In this document: positions 8,655-16,669 of the stretch, piece by piece | Layout: every line of letters starts with the position of its first letter | How positions within the stretch are numbered: position 1 is the stretch's first letter | Assembly (NCBI GenBank): GCA_947258645.1 | Contig: CAMYJL010000041.1 | Location: 1 to 32,697 of the forward strand | Length of the DNA stretch: 32,697 nucleotides | Direction of reading: 5' to 3' | Source of the DNA: an uncultured Nitrospinota bacterium | GTDB taxonomy: Bacteria; UBA8248 | Made by a program: the position numbers and the translations under genes | The notes under the pieces: generated by a model | The model's database searches: none | What the model saw: only the letters and a program-made list of their open reading frames with translations | Told to the model about the DNA's origin: nothing

Positions 8655-8978
8655 ATGATTAAAAGGCTCGGTTTCATGGGGCTCGCTCTCGTTACCTTCG
8701 CTGCAACCGCGACCAATGCCTTTGCCGCCGCCACCGCCGGATCCGGCGATGGAGAAGTACTGAAATGGCGGATCATCTCCTCCTCGTTCGCCCTCGCGAT
8801 TGCAGCGGCGGCGGGCGCTTTCTCCCAGAGCCGGAGCATCGCAAGCGCTCTGGAAGGTACGGCCCGGAACCCCGGAGCCGGCGGCGACCTGCGTGTTTCC
8901 ATGATCATCGGTCTCGCTCTCATTGAGTCCCTGGTCATTTATACGTTCGTTATCTGCCTGATCATCATTCTCGGCTAA
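8655..8978 (+). CDS. atpE: F0F1 ATP synthase subunit c with N-terminal signal-like extension
   Basis: ATG at 8655 preceded by AGGAGAA; MIKRLGFMGLALVTFAATATNAFA leader, loop ARNPGAGGD, helix-2 IGLALIESLVIYTFVICLIIIL. Confidence 0.92.
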   Translation: MIKRLGFMGLALVTFAATATNAFAAATAGSGDGEVLKWRIISSSFALAIAAAAGAFSQSRSIASALEGTARNPGAGGDLRVSMIIGLALIESLVIYTFVICLIIILG

Positions 8979-8997
8979 GGGCAACCAAGACACCTCG

Positions 8998-9034
8998 GGA
9001 GGAAGGCAAGACTTCTTGCCTTCCTCCTTTTTTT
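8998..9034 (+). terminator. Rho-independent terminator after atpE
   Basis: Perfect 13-bp stem GGAGGAAGGCAAG-ACTT-CTTGCCTTCCTCC followed by seven T. Confidence 0.95.
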
Positions 9035-9231
9035 CTGTCACCGAAAATGCCGCAACCCAGAGCGTCAGACCTGCCTATCGGCTGACCAGGAGTCGCCACC
9101 TTGCCCGGTTTCTGCGGTTACTGGTCTCTGCCGGCATCCTTTTCCCGCCGCCAAAGAGAGAAATGCCCCGCGTCCTGCTCCAAGGCGGATCTCTTTCTTT
9201 CTCCAGGCTCCCCATTCGTTTTTGAGCGGGC

Positions 9232-9972
9232 ATGCCCGCGGCTCGCTGGAATCGGAAAGCGCCGACGATGAATTCTCCTGCGGGCATCAGCCCGGACTCA
9301 TTCGACGGATGGATCCTGCAGAAAGAGGACTTCCCCGGCGAAATCCGCACCTCCCGCGTCGCGTTGCCCATCCTTCAACACCTCATGGAAGAGATGGGTG
9401 TCGATAGGTGCGCCATCGGGGCGGTTGGGGCGGCACTGGGTCCCGGCTCCTTCACCGGCCTGCGGATTGGGCTGGCCACCGCAAAAGGACTGGCACTCGG
9501 ATTGAAGCGCCCGCTCTACGGCATATCCTCCCTGGACGCCCTGGCCTACACCGCGTTGCGGCGCGGCCAGGAAAAGAATCTCCCCCCGCCCGATTGGATA
9601 CTGACCTGCCGCGACGCCCATCACGGTGAGATCTTCTCGGCGCTATTCGGGCCGTTTTCTCCTGATAACCTCTCGGTGCCCGCCTGTCCCAGAACCGGGA
9701 AGGATCGGGTGGGCCCGCCGGAGGAGGTCCAGCTGCCCGAAACGGGTACAATATTGCTGGCCGGACGGGAGGCGGATTTTCCATCCACATGGGCTGGAGA
9801 TTCCCTGGATCCGCGTATCCAAAAGATGAACATCCCATCGGCGTCGGATGGTGTGGCGAGACTGGCCTGGGAAGCCATCCGCCGGGGTGATCTGCCCGCG
9901 GCTCCTGATGTGCAGCCGATTTATGGCCGCAAGCCGCGAGCGGAGACCCAATGGGCTCCGCCCGGCGCTTGA
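9232..9972 (+). CDS. tsaB: TsaB-like tRNA threonylcarbamoyladenosine biosynthesis protein (N-terminus atypical or truncated)
   Basis: GAVGAALGPGSFTGLRIGLATAKGLALGLKRPLYGISSLDALA is the TsaB signature; in-frame TGA at 9223 blocks N-terminal extension. Confidence 0.8.
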   Translation: MPAARWNRKAPTMNSPAGISPDSFDGWILQKEDFPGEIRTSRVALPILQHLMEEMGVDRCAIGAVGAALGPGSFTGLRIGLATAKGLALGLKRPLYGISSLDALAYTALRRGQEKNLPPPDWILTCRDAHHGEIFSALFGPFSPDNLSVPACPRTGKDRVGPPEEVQLPETGTILLAGREADFPSTWAGDSLDPRIQKMNIPSASDGVARLAWEAIRRGDLPAAPDVQPIYGRKPRAETQWAPPGA

Positions 9973-10082
9973 CCGGGCGCGGACGATCTCGTAGTTTTAT
10001 TAAGAACACGGATGATCATGGACGACAGCGATCCCATCCGCCTTCCATGGCTTGTATGTTGTTGAATAAAGGAGGGTAACAA

Positions 10083-10298
10083 ATGGACCTCACCGAAGAC
10101 CATAATTCCCAAGCCGCTGTTAACCAGGACGACTTCAACCGTCTCAAAACCCAACACACCCAATTAGAGAAACAACTCAGCGAGCTTGAGGACCTGAAGT
10201 TTCCCACCGATTCCGAAGAATCCAAGATCAAGCAGCTCAAAATCGAGAAACTTGCCATTAAGGAAAAAATGGAGCGCCTCCACCTGCTGGAGACCTGA
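10083..10298 (+). CDS. DUF465/YdcH-like small coiled-coil protein
   Basis: 71 aa; DDFNRLKTQHTQLEKQLSELEDLKFPTDSEESKIKQLKIEKLAIKEKMERL; strong SD AAAGGAGGG. Confidence 0.7.
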   Translation: MDLTEDHNSQAAVNQDDFNRLKTQHTQLEKQLSELEDLKFPTDSEESKIKQLKIEKLAIKEKMERLHLLET

Positions 10299-10349
10299 GA
10301 GATCACCCCGAAAGCGTGGGCAAAAGGAGAAGTGCTGCCCCCTTAGCAC

Positions 10350-10379
10350 TTGACTTCATGGGGTTTAGAGACATATAGT
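10350..10379 (+). promoter_or_regulatory. Putative promoter driving the ilv leader
   Basis: TTGACT (10350-10355), 18-nt spacer, TATAGT (10374-10379). Confidence 0.5.
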
Positions 10380-10384
10380 TTTGG

Positions 10385-10701
10385 GCTTCTCGGGGTATGG
10401 GGCCTGTATCCTGCTCCATGCGGTACCTTGGACCCAAATGGAGAAGTTTGTTTCCGAAATTATCCTGAACCACCGGAAATACTCAGTTTTCCGGTTTCTA
10501 TAAATTGGGATTGCGGCCAAATGCATCCGAAAGTTGTTTTGCGGGGAAAAGAGTCTGTCGTAGCGGGGGGGCAGTGCGCTTCTATGCGCCTCCCCCTGAT
10601 TTAGGCTTCGGCAACCCAGGCTTTGACGCGAAACAGCTCGTTCGGATCAACCCAAAATTTCCGCTAGCGGAAACCATGCTTCGGCATAGGAGTGATTGGC
10701 C
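10385..10701 (+). ncRNA. Candidate structured 5' leader or small RNA upstream of acetolactate synthase
   Basis: CTTCTC (10386-10391) pairs GAGAAG (10441-10446) around GTATGGGGC-N9-GCTCCATGC (10395-10421); ACCGGAAA-N8-TTTCCGGT (10472-10495); TTTCCGCTAGCGGAAA (10658-10673); CCATGC-TTCG-GCATAGG (10674-10690) overlapping the ilvB SD. Confidence 0.5.
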
Positions 10702-12468
10702 GTGACCACCAAATCTAAGCGACCCACCCCACTCAAAAAGAAAAAGATCTCGGGTGCCGAGATCATCTACCGCGCCCTTGAGCAGGAAGGCGTCGAGTAC
10801 ATCTTCGGCCATCCGGGCGCCGTACTTCTCGGCCTTCTGGATTTGTTCCTCCAGCGCAGCAAGATGAAACACATCCTCACCCGTCACGAACAGTGCGCCG
10901 CGCACATGGCCGAAGGCTATGCACGTGCAAGCGGAGGCGTTGGCGTCTGTCTGGTCACCTCCGGTCCGGGCGCCACCAACCTCATCACCGGCATCACCGA
11001 CGCCTACATGGATTCGATCCCCATCGTTTGCCTCACCGGCCAAGTCGGCACCTCCATGATTGGAAACGACGCCTTCCAGGAGGCCGACATCGTCGGGATG
11101 ACCCATACCGTCACCAAGCATAACTACTTGGTCAAGCGGACCGAAGATCTGGCCAAGACGCTCAAGGAGGCCTTCCACATTGCGCGCACGGGCCGCCCGG
11201 GCCCCGTCCTCGTCGATCTGCCCAAGGATGTCATGCTCGGAGAAGCGAGCTTCGATTATTCCGACGAAGTGGACATCCGGGGCTACAAGCCCAGAACCAA
11301 GGGGCACACGCGGCAAATCCAGCGCGTCGCCGAGGCCATCAAGGAGTCCAAGCAACCCGTCCTCTACGTGGGCGGCGGCGTCATCCACTCGGAAGCTCAC
11401 AAAGAGCTACTGAAGCTGGCCGAAACGGCAAACATCCCCGTCACCTGGACCCTCCTCGGCGCGGGCGCGTTTCCCAGCAGACATGAACTCTCACTGGGCA
11501 TGCTCGGCATGCACGGGACGGCGTACGCCAACAAAGCGGTGGACGAGTGTGACCTCCTCTTGGCCGTTGGTTCCCGGTTCGATGACCGGGTCACGGGCAA
11601 ACTTTCGGAGTTCGCCCAGAAAGCTAAAATCGTTCATATCGACATCGATCCGACGGCCATCGGAAAAAACGTGTCAGTCGATATCCCTGTGGTGGGAGAC
11701 GCCCGGCAGGTTCTCCTCGAGGTGAACAAACTCGTGAAGAAACAAAAGCGCTCCCTCTGGCAAAAGCGGATCGATCGCCTCAAGGACGATTTTCCGCTTA
11801 GCTTCGACGCCCCCGACGGTTCTCCCATCAAGCCCCAGGAGGCCATCGTCGCTCTGAGTGAAGAGGTGGGCGACAAGGCCATCGTCACAACCGAAGTGGG
11901 CCAGCATCAGATGTGGGCCGCCCAGTTTTACCAGGTCTCCTTTCCGCGGCAGTTCATCTCCTCGGGCGGGCTGGGAACGATGGGGTTCGGCTTCCCCGCG
12001 GCGATCGGCGCCGCCCTCGCCCGCCCCGACAAGCTGGCCATTGACATCGCGGGCGACGGGAGCTTTCAGATGGTCCTTCAGGAATTGGCCACGGCGGTCC
12101 AGTACCAGATTCCGGTCAAGGTTTTCATCTTGAACAACTATGGCCTCGGCATGGTCCGTCAGTGGCAGGATCTCTTCATGGATCGCCGCTTCAGCGAGGT
12201 TGGCATGGAGGTCGCTCCCGACTACGTCAAGCTGGCCGATGCCTATGGAGCGAAAGGCATTCACGTATCGGATCGGGCCGATCTCAGGCCCGCCATCCGC
12301 GAGATGGTTGAAACACCTGGGCCCGTCATTCTGGACGTGGTGGTGGATCAGGACGAGCTCGTCTTCCCGATGGTTCCAGCCGGCGGCGCGAGCAAGAACA
12401 TGATTCTCCAAGATCAGCGAAAGAAAAAACCTCTAAAGGGCAAACTTTCTGCCCTGCCGGACAATTAG
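10702..12468 (+). CDS. ilvB: Acetolactate synthase-like ThDP enzyme, large subunit, paralog 1
   Basis: GTG at 10702 with AGGAG at 10688-10692; ILTRHEQCAAHMAEGYARASG, TSGPGATN, SRFDDRVTGK, GDGSFQM, ILNNYGLGMVRQWQ. Confidence 0.9.
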   Translation: MTTKSKRPTPLKKKKISGAEIIYRALEQEGVEYIFGHPGAVLLGLLDLFLQRSKMKHILTRHEQCAAHMAEGYARASGGVGVCLVTSGPGATNLITGITDAYMDSIPIVCLTGQVGTSMIGNDAFQEADIVGMTHTVTKHNYLVKRTEDLAKTLKEAFHIARTGRPGPVLVDLPKDVMLGEASFDYSDEVDIRGYKPRTKGHTRQIQRVAEAIKESKQPVLYVGGGVIHSEAHKELLKLAETANIPVTWTLLGAGAFPSRHELSLGMLGMHGTAYANKAVDECDLLLAVGSRFDDRVTGKLSEFAQKAKIVHIDIDPTAIGKNVSVDIPVVGDARQVLLEVNKLVKKQKRSLWQKRIDRLKDDFPLSFDAPDGSPIKPQEAIVALSEEVGDKAIVTTEVGQHQMWAAQFYQVSFPRQFISSGGLGTMGFGFPAAIGAALARPDKLAIDIAGDGSFQMVLQELATAVQYQIPVKVFILNNYGLGMVRQWQDLFMDRRFSEVGMEVAPDYVKLADAYGAKGIHVSDRADLRPAIREMVETPGPVILDVVVDQDELVFPMVPAGGASKNMILQDQRKKKPLKGKLSALPDN

Positions 12469-12480
12469 GAGGAATCCGCC

Positions 12481-14181
12481 GTGGAGTTGACCGGGTCACA
12501 AATCGTCATCGAGGAGCTGAAGGCAAACGGAGTCGAAATCGCCTTTGGAATCCCCGGCGGTGCCATCATGCCTTTCTACGATGAGATCCTGAAATCGGGA
12601 TTCCCGCATATCCTCGCGCGACATGAGCAGGGCGCTACCCACATGGCCGACGGCTACGCGCGCGTGACCGGCAAGCCAGCGGCCGTGGTCACCACCTCGG
12701 GCCCGGGTGCGACCAACATCGTCACCGGTCTCTGCAACGCCCGGATGGACTCGGTGCCGATCATCGCCATCACGGGACAGGTGGCCACCCCCATGATCGG
12801 AACCGATGCCTTTCAGGAGGCCGATACATACGGATGTACCATCCCGGTCACGAAGCACAACTGGCTCGTCAAGGATCCGCGCGAGCTTCAGACCGCTGTC
12901 CGGGAAGCCGTTCGGGTCGCCACTTCCGGGCGCCCCGGCCCCGTGGTGATCGATTTCCCCAAAGACATCCAGACTATGACGGCGGAATACATCCCGCACC
13001 GGACCCAGGAAACCGTTCCGGCGGGCGACATCCATAACGACGCGCCCGAGCTCGATATGCAAGCTATCGACCAGCTTCTCGAGGCGATCGAACGCGCCAA
13101 ACGCCCGATCATCATCGGCGGAGCGGGAATACTGAAGGCGGGGGCCGCCGCCGAGTTGACGGAGTTCGCCCGGCGGACCGGCATTCCGGTGATCAACACA
13201 CTGCTCGGACTGGGCGGCTTCCCTGGCACCGACCCCCTCTCCCTCGGAATGCCGGGCATGCACGGAACGGCTTACGCGAACATGGCCCTTTGCGAATGCG
13301 ACCTGCTGATCAACCTCGGCGGGCGTTTTGACGACCGCGTGACGGGAAAAGTGTCGGCCTTCGCTACCAAGGCGACCATCGCCCACGTGGACATCGACGC
13401 GGCCGAGCTCGGGAAGCGAGTTCACACCCACATTCCGATACTGGGCGATGTGCGCGACGTGCTGCTCATCCTCAACACCCAGGCCAAGGAGAGGGACATC
13501 TCCGCCTGGCAGGATCAGATCGGCGAGTGGAAACGGGAGCATCCCCTTCAATATGACCGGGACGGCTCGATCAAGCCCCAACACGTCATCGAACAGATTC
13601 AGGAAGTATCGGGCGGGAACGGCATCTACGTCACTGGCGTCGGTCAGCATCAGATGTGGTCCGCGCAATTCCTTCGGTTCAACGAACCGAACTCATGGGT
13701 GACTTCCGGCGGACTGGGCACGATGGGATTCGGTCTGCCGGCCGCGATTGGCGCGAAGGTGGGCCGCCCGGACAAGGACGTCTGGTTGATTGACGGAGAC
13801 GGAAGTTTTTCCATGACGCTGGTCGATCTGGCGACCGCCGCCACCTACAACATCCCCGTGAAGGTCGCCATCCTGAACAACGCCTACCTCGGCATGGTGC
13901 GCCAGTGGCAGGAGCTCTTCTTCGAGAAGCGCTACTCCAACGTCCACTACCCCGAAAATCCCGACTTCGCGCGGATTGCCGAGGGCTACCATGTGCGTGG
14001 CTTCGACGTAAAGGACGTGGATCAGGTTCGCAGCACACTGGAGCAAGCCGCCGAAATCGACGGCCCCGTTGTGATGAACTTTCACGTTTCGAAAGAAGAA
14101 AACGTCTGGCCCATGGTCCCCTCCGGCGCGGGGAACAGCGAGATGCAGCTTGGCCCGCCCGTATCGGAGGAGCGCACATGA
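12481..14181 (+). CDS. ilvB: Acetolactate synthase large subunit, paralog 2
   Basis: FGIPGGAIMPFYDEI, LARHEQGATHMADGYARVTG, GRFDDRVTGK, GDGSFSM, ILNNAYLGMVRQWQELFFEKRYS; GTG start. Confidence 0.95.
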   Translation: MELTGSQIVIEELKANGVEIAFGIPGGAIMPFYDEILKSGFPHILARHEQGATHMADGYARVTGKPAAVVTTSGPGATNIVTGLCNARMDSVPIIAITGQVATPMIGTDAFQEADTYGCTIPVTKHNWLVKDPRELQTAVREAVRVATSGRPGPVVIDFPKDIQTMTAEYIPHRTQETVPAGDIHNDAPELDMQAIDQLLEAIERAKRPIIIGGAGILKAGAAAELTEFARRTGIPVINTLLGLGGFPGTDPLSLGMPGMHGTAYANMALCECDLLINLGGRFDDRVTGKVSAFATKATIAHVDIDAAELGKRVHTHIPILGDVRDVLLILNTQAKERDISAWQDQIGEWKREHPLQYDRDGSIKPQHVIEQIQEVSGGNGIYVTGVGQHQMWSAQFLRFNEPNSWVTSGGLGTMGFGLPAAIGAKVGRPDKDVWLIDGDGSFSMTLVDLATAATYNIPVKVAILNNAYLGMVRQWQELFFEKRYSNVHYPENPDFARIAEGYHVRGFDVKDVDQVRSTLEQAAEIDGPVVMNFHVSKEENVWPMVPSGAGNSEMQLGPPVSEERT

Positions 14182-14681
14182 GACAGGTCTTCTCCATACT
14201 CGTGAACAATCACGCGGGCGTTCTCTCGCACGTCTCGGGCTTGTTCGCGCGCCGCGGCTATAACATCGAGAGCATCGCCGCCGGACCGACCGAGGACAAG
14301 GAAGCCACCCGGATCGTCATCGTCGCATTCGGTGAGAAAACCACGCTGGAACAAATCGCCCGGCAGCTTCGCAAGCTCTACGACGTCCGCGAGGTGCAGC
14401 AGCTGGCGTACAACGAATCCGTCACCCGAGAGCTGGTCCTCGCGACCGTCTGGGCGGACGTGACCAAGCGCACCGAGGTGCTCCAGATTGCCAACGCTTT
14501 CGGCGCGAACATCGTCAACATTTCGGACGAAACCGTGACGCTCGAAGCCAGCGGGAACGACCACAAAACGCGAATACTCATAAAAGCGCTGGAGCGCTAC
14601 GGCATCGCGAACATGGCCCGTACGGGAATGATCGCTCTCCCCTTCGAAGGAATGACAGAGGACTGGGAGCCTCTCGCTTGA
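14178..14681 (+). CDS. ilvN: Acetolactate synthase small (regulatory) subunit, paralog 1
   Basis: ATG overlaps the ilvB2 stop (ATGA); ACT domain MRQVFSILVNNHAGVLSHVSGLFARRGYNIESIAAGPTED. Confidence 0.95.
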   Translation: MRQVFSILVNNHAGVLSHVSGLFARRGYNIESIAAGPTEDKEATRIVIVAFGEKTTLEQIARQLRKLYDVREVQQLAYNESVTRELVLATVWADVTKRTEVLQIANAFGANIVNISDETVTLEASGNDHKTRILIKALERYGIANMARTGMIALPFEGMTEDWEPLA

Positions 14682-15214
14682 TGGCCAGAAACGCAGAGGA
14701 CAACAGCCAGAACATGACGCACATAATCGCCGTTCTCGTCGAGAACAAATTCGGCGTTCTCGCAAAAGTGGCGAGTCTGTTCAGCGCACGGGGATACAAC
14801 ATCGACAGTTTGTGCGTCGCGATCACCCAGGACCCCAGCATCTCCCGGATCACGATAGTTACGCGGGGGGACGCGCAGATTCTCGAGCAAATCCGCAAAC
14901 AGCTCAGTAAGCTGATCGACACGATCCGGGTGATGGAGCTACCCGCGGGGGAAATTGCCGAGCGCGAACTGGTCCTTATCAAGGTGACGGCCCCGAAGGA
15001 AAAGCGCGCGGAAGTTCTCCAAATTGTCGAAATTTTCCGGGCGCGCACGATTGACATCTCCGCCGAGGCGCTCACGATCGAAGTCACCGGCGACGAGGGA
15101 AAGATCAGGGCCATCCTCGAGCTCCTCCGCCCGTTCGGCATCAAGGAAATCGTCCGCTCAGGCAAGGTCGCCCTCACGCGCGGCGCCAAAACGCTCAAAA
15201 GCGTCAAGAACTGA
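14681..15214 (+). CDS. ilvN: Acetolactate synthase small subunit, paralog 2
   Basis: TGATG overlap with previous gene; ACT domain HIIAVLVENKFGVLAKVASLFSARGYNIDSLCVAITQDPSISRITIV plus C-terminal regulatory domain. Confidence 0.92.
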   Translation: MARNAEDNSQNMTHIIAVLVENKFGVLAKVASLFSARGYNIDSLCVAITQDPSISRITIVTRGDAQILEQIRKQLSKLIDTIRVMELPAGEIAERELVLIKVTAPKEKRAEVLQIVEIFRARTIDISAEALTIEVTGDEGKIRAILELLRPFGIKEIVRSGKVALTRGAKTLKSVKN

Positions 15215-15219
15215 TCTCG

Positions 15220-15864
15220 ATGCCCCAACAGGATGGTGGCCCCCGCCCTCCCATCGCCCGGGAGGGGTGGGGATATATCACCGGTCTCGCCCTCCTCGGA
15301 ATTCTGTTGCTCGCGATGGGAGGATATGCATGGGCCATCCTGTTCCTCCTCCTGGCCCTGTTTGTTGCCTCCTTTTTCCGCGACCCCGAAAGAACACCGC
15401 CCTCTGAGCCCGGCGCCGTCGTTGCGCCGGCCGACGGGCGTGTCGTCGCCATCGAAAAAACCGGGGACGGCGGACAAATGATCGGGATATTCCTGGCGAT
15501 CTATAATGTGCACATCAACCGATCGCCGGTGGCGGGGGCGATTCGGAATATCGAATACCGACAGGGGAAATTTCTGGCGGCGTTCAACAAGGATGCCGCC
15601 GAGGTAAACGAGCAGAACGCATTCGACATTCAGACCGAATCGGGAGAGAATTTCCGTGTCGTGCAGAGTGCGGGCCTGATTGCGCGGCGCATCGTGTGCT
15701 GGAAGAAGCCGGGAGACATTCTGGGCAGGGGCCAGCGCATCGGCCTGATCCAGTTCGGCTCCCGCACGGACCTGCACATACCGCCTGGCTATGAGATCAC
15801 CGTCGAGGTGGGAACGCGTGTCCGGGGAGGAGAAACGACCGTTGCCAGATCATCTCAAGGATAA
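15220..15864 (+). CDS. psd: Phosphatidylserine decarboxylase (short, pyruvoyl-type)
   Basis: FFRDPERTPPSEPGAVVAPADGRV; IYNVHINRSPVAG; cleavage motif RIGLIQFGSRTDLHIP. Confidence 0.93.
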   Translation: MPQQDGGPRPPIAREGWGYITGLALLGILLLAMGGYAWAILFLLLALFVASFFRDPERTPPSEPGAVVAPADGRVVAIEKTGDGGQMIGIFLAIYNVHINRSPVAGAIRNIEYRQGKFLAAFNKDAAEVNEQNAFDIQTESGENFRVVQSAGLIARRIVCWKKPGDILGRGQRIGLIQFGSRTDLHIPPGYEITVEVGTRVRGGETTVARSSQG

Positions 15865-16669
15865 ATTCCGGGACAAGTGGGAAAAGCGTAAACGCCGCAA
15901 GCGAAGAAGAAGGCGACCCCGGTTCAGCCGCGGCATTTTTCTGTTGCCCAACCTGTTCACGACGGGAAGTTTCTTCGCCGGCTTCTACGGTATCATCGCG
16001 GCCATTCAGGGAGATTACTGGTGGGCCTCGCTCGCCATCCTGATCTCCATTGTCCTCGACGGACTCGACGGCGCCGTCGCGCGCCTAACGAATACTGCCA
16101 GCGCATTCGGCCTCCAGTACGACTCACTGTGCGATCTGGTGGCGTTCGGCATCGCTCCCGCAATTCTCATGTACAAATGGGCGCTCGCGCCCTTCGGGCG
16201 CATCGGCTGGCTCGCGGCATTCATCTTCGCCGCCTGCTCTGCCCTCCGCCTAGCGCGCTTCAACGTTTTCACGCAAACCGCCGGCGCGGGCGCCGACTTC
16301 CGGGGGCTTCCGACCCCGGCCGCCGCCGGTGTCCTGGCATCGTGGGTTTTCCTCGTGGAAGATTTCGGCATCCAGGCCTACGTGCCGCTCACAATCACGG
16401 TGGTTTTCGCCTATATCCTCGCCTTTCTGATGGTGAGCACGGTCCGCTACAAGAGCTTCAAAAAACTCGACGGACGGCTGCAGCGGCCCTTCCGCGTCCT
16501 CGTCGGCGCTGTCCTGGCCCTCTTTGTAGCGGCCGCGATCCCCCAGGTCGTCGCCTTTCTCGTTATGATCGGCTACACAGTTTCGGGTCCCCTCTTCACC
16601 TTTTCCCGATTCGGGCAGCCGAAAGATTCTCCCTCCCCTTCCGAGGCAACGCCCTCGGAAACTCCCTAG
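15842..16669 (+). CDS. pssA: CDP-diacylglycerol-serine O-phosphatidyltransferase
   Basis: CDP-alcohol phosphatidyltransferase motif DGLDGAVARLTNTASAFGLQYDSLCD; TTG start at 15842 after GGGGAGGAGAA; overlaps psd end. Confidence 0.9.
   Translation: MPDHLKDKFRDKWEKRKRRKRRRRRPRFSRGIFLLPNLFTTGSFFAGFYGIIAAIQGDYWWASLAILISIVLDGLDGAVARLTNTASAFGLQYDSLCDLVAFGIAPAILMYKWALAPFGRIGWLAAFIFAACSALRLARFNVFTQTAGAGADFRGLPTPAAAGVLASWVFLVEDFGIQAYVPLTITVVFAYILAFLMVSTVRYKSFKKLDGRLQRPFRVLVGAVLALFVAAAIPQVVAFLVMIGYTVSGPLFTFSRFGQPKDSPSPSEATPSETP

Noticed and set aside
10421-10427. GCGGTACC resembling part of a T-box sequence
   Set aside because: The full conserved T-box AGGGTGGNACCGCG and matching antiterminator partner are not present.
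10350-10604. 84-aa ORF in the ilv leader as an attenuation leader peptide
   Set aside because: No run of Ile/Val/Leu codons next to a terminator/antiterminator pair, no good SD; the region looks like structured RNA instead.
12496-13668. 390-aa minus-strand ORF opposite ilvB2
   Set aside because: Low-complexity His/Asp/Gly/Val-rich translation typical of an antisense shadow of a GC-rich gene.
14578-15777. 399-aa minus-strand ORF opposite ilvN/psd
   Set aside because: Antisense shadow; covered by three well-supported plus-strand genes.
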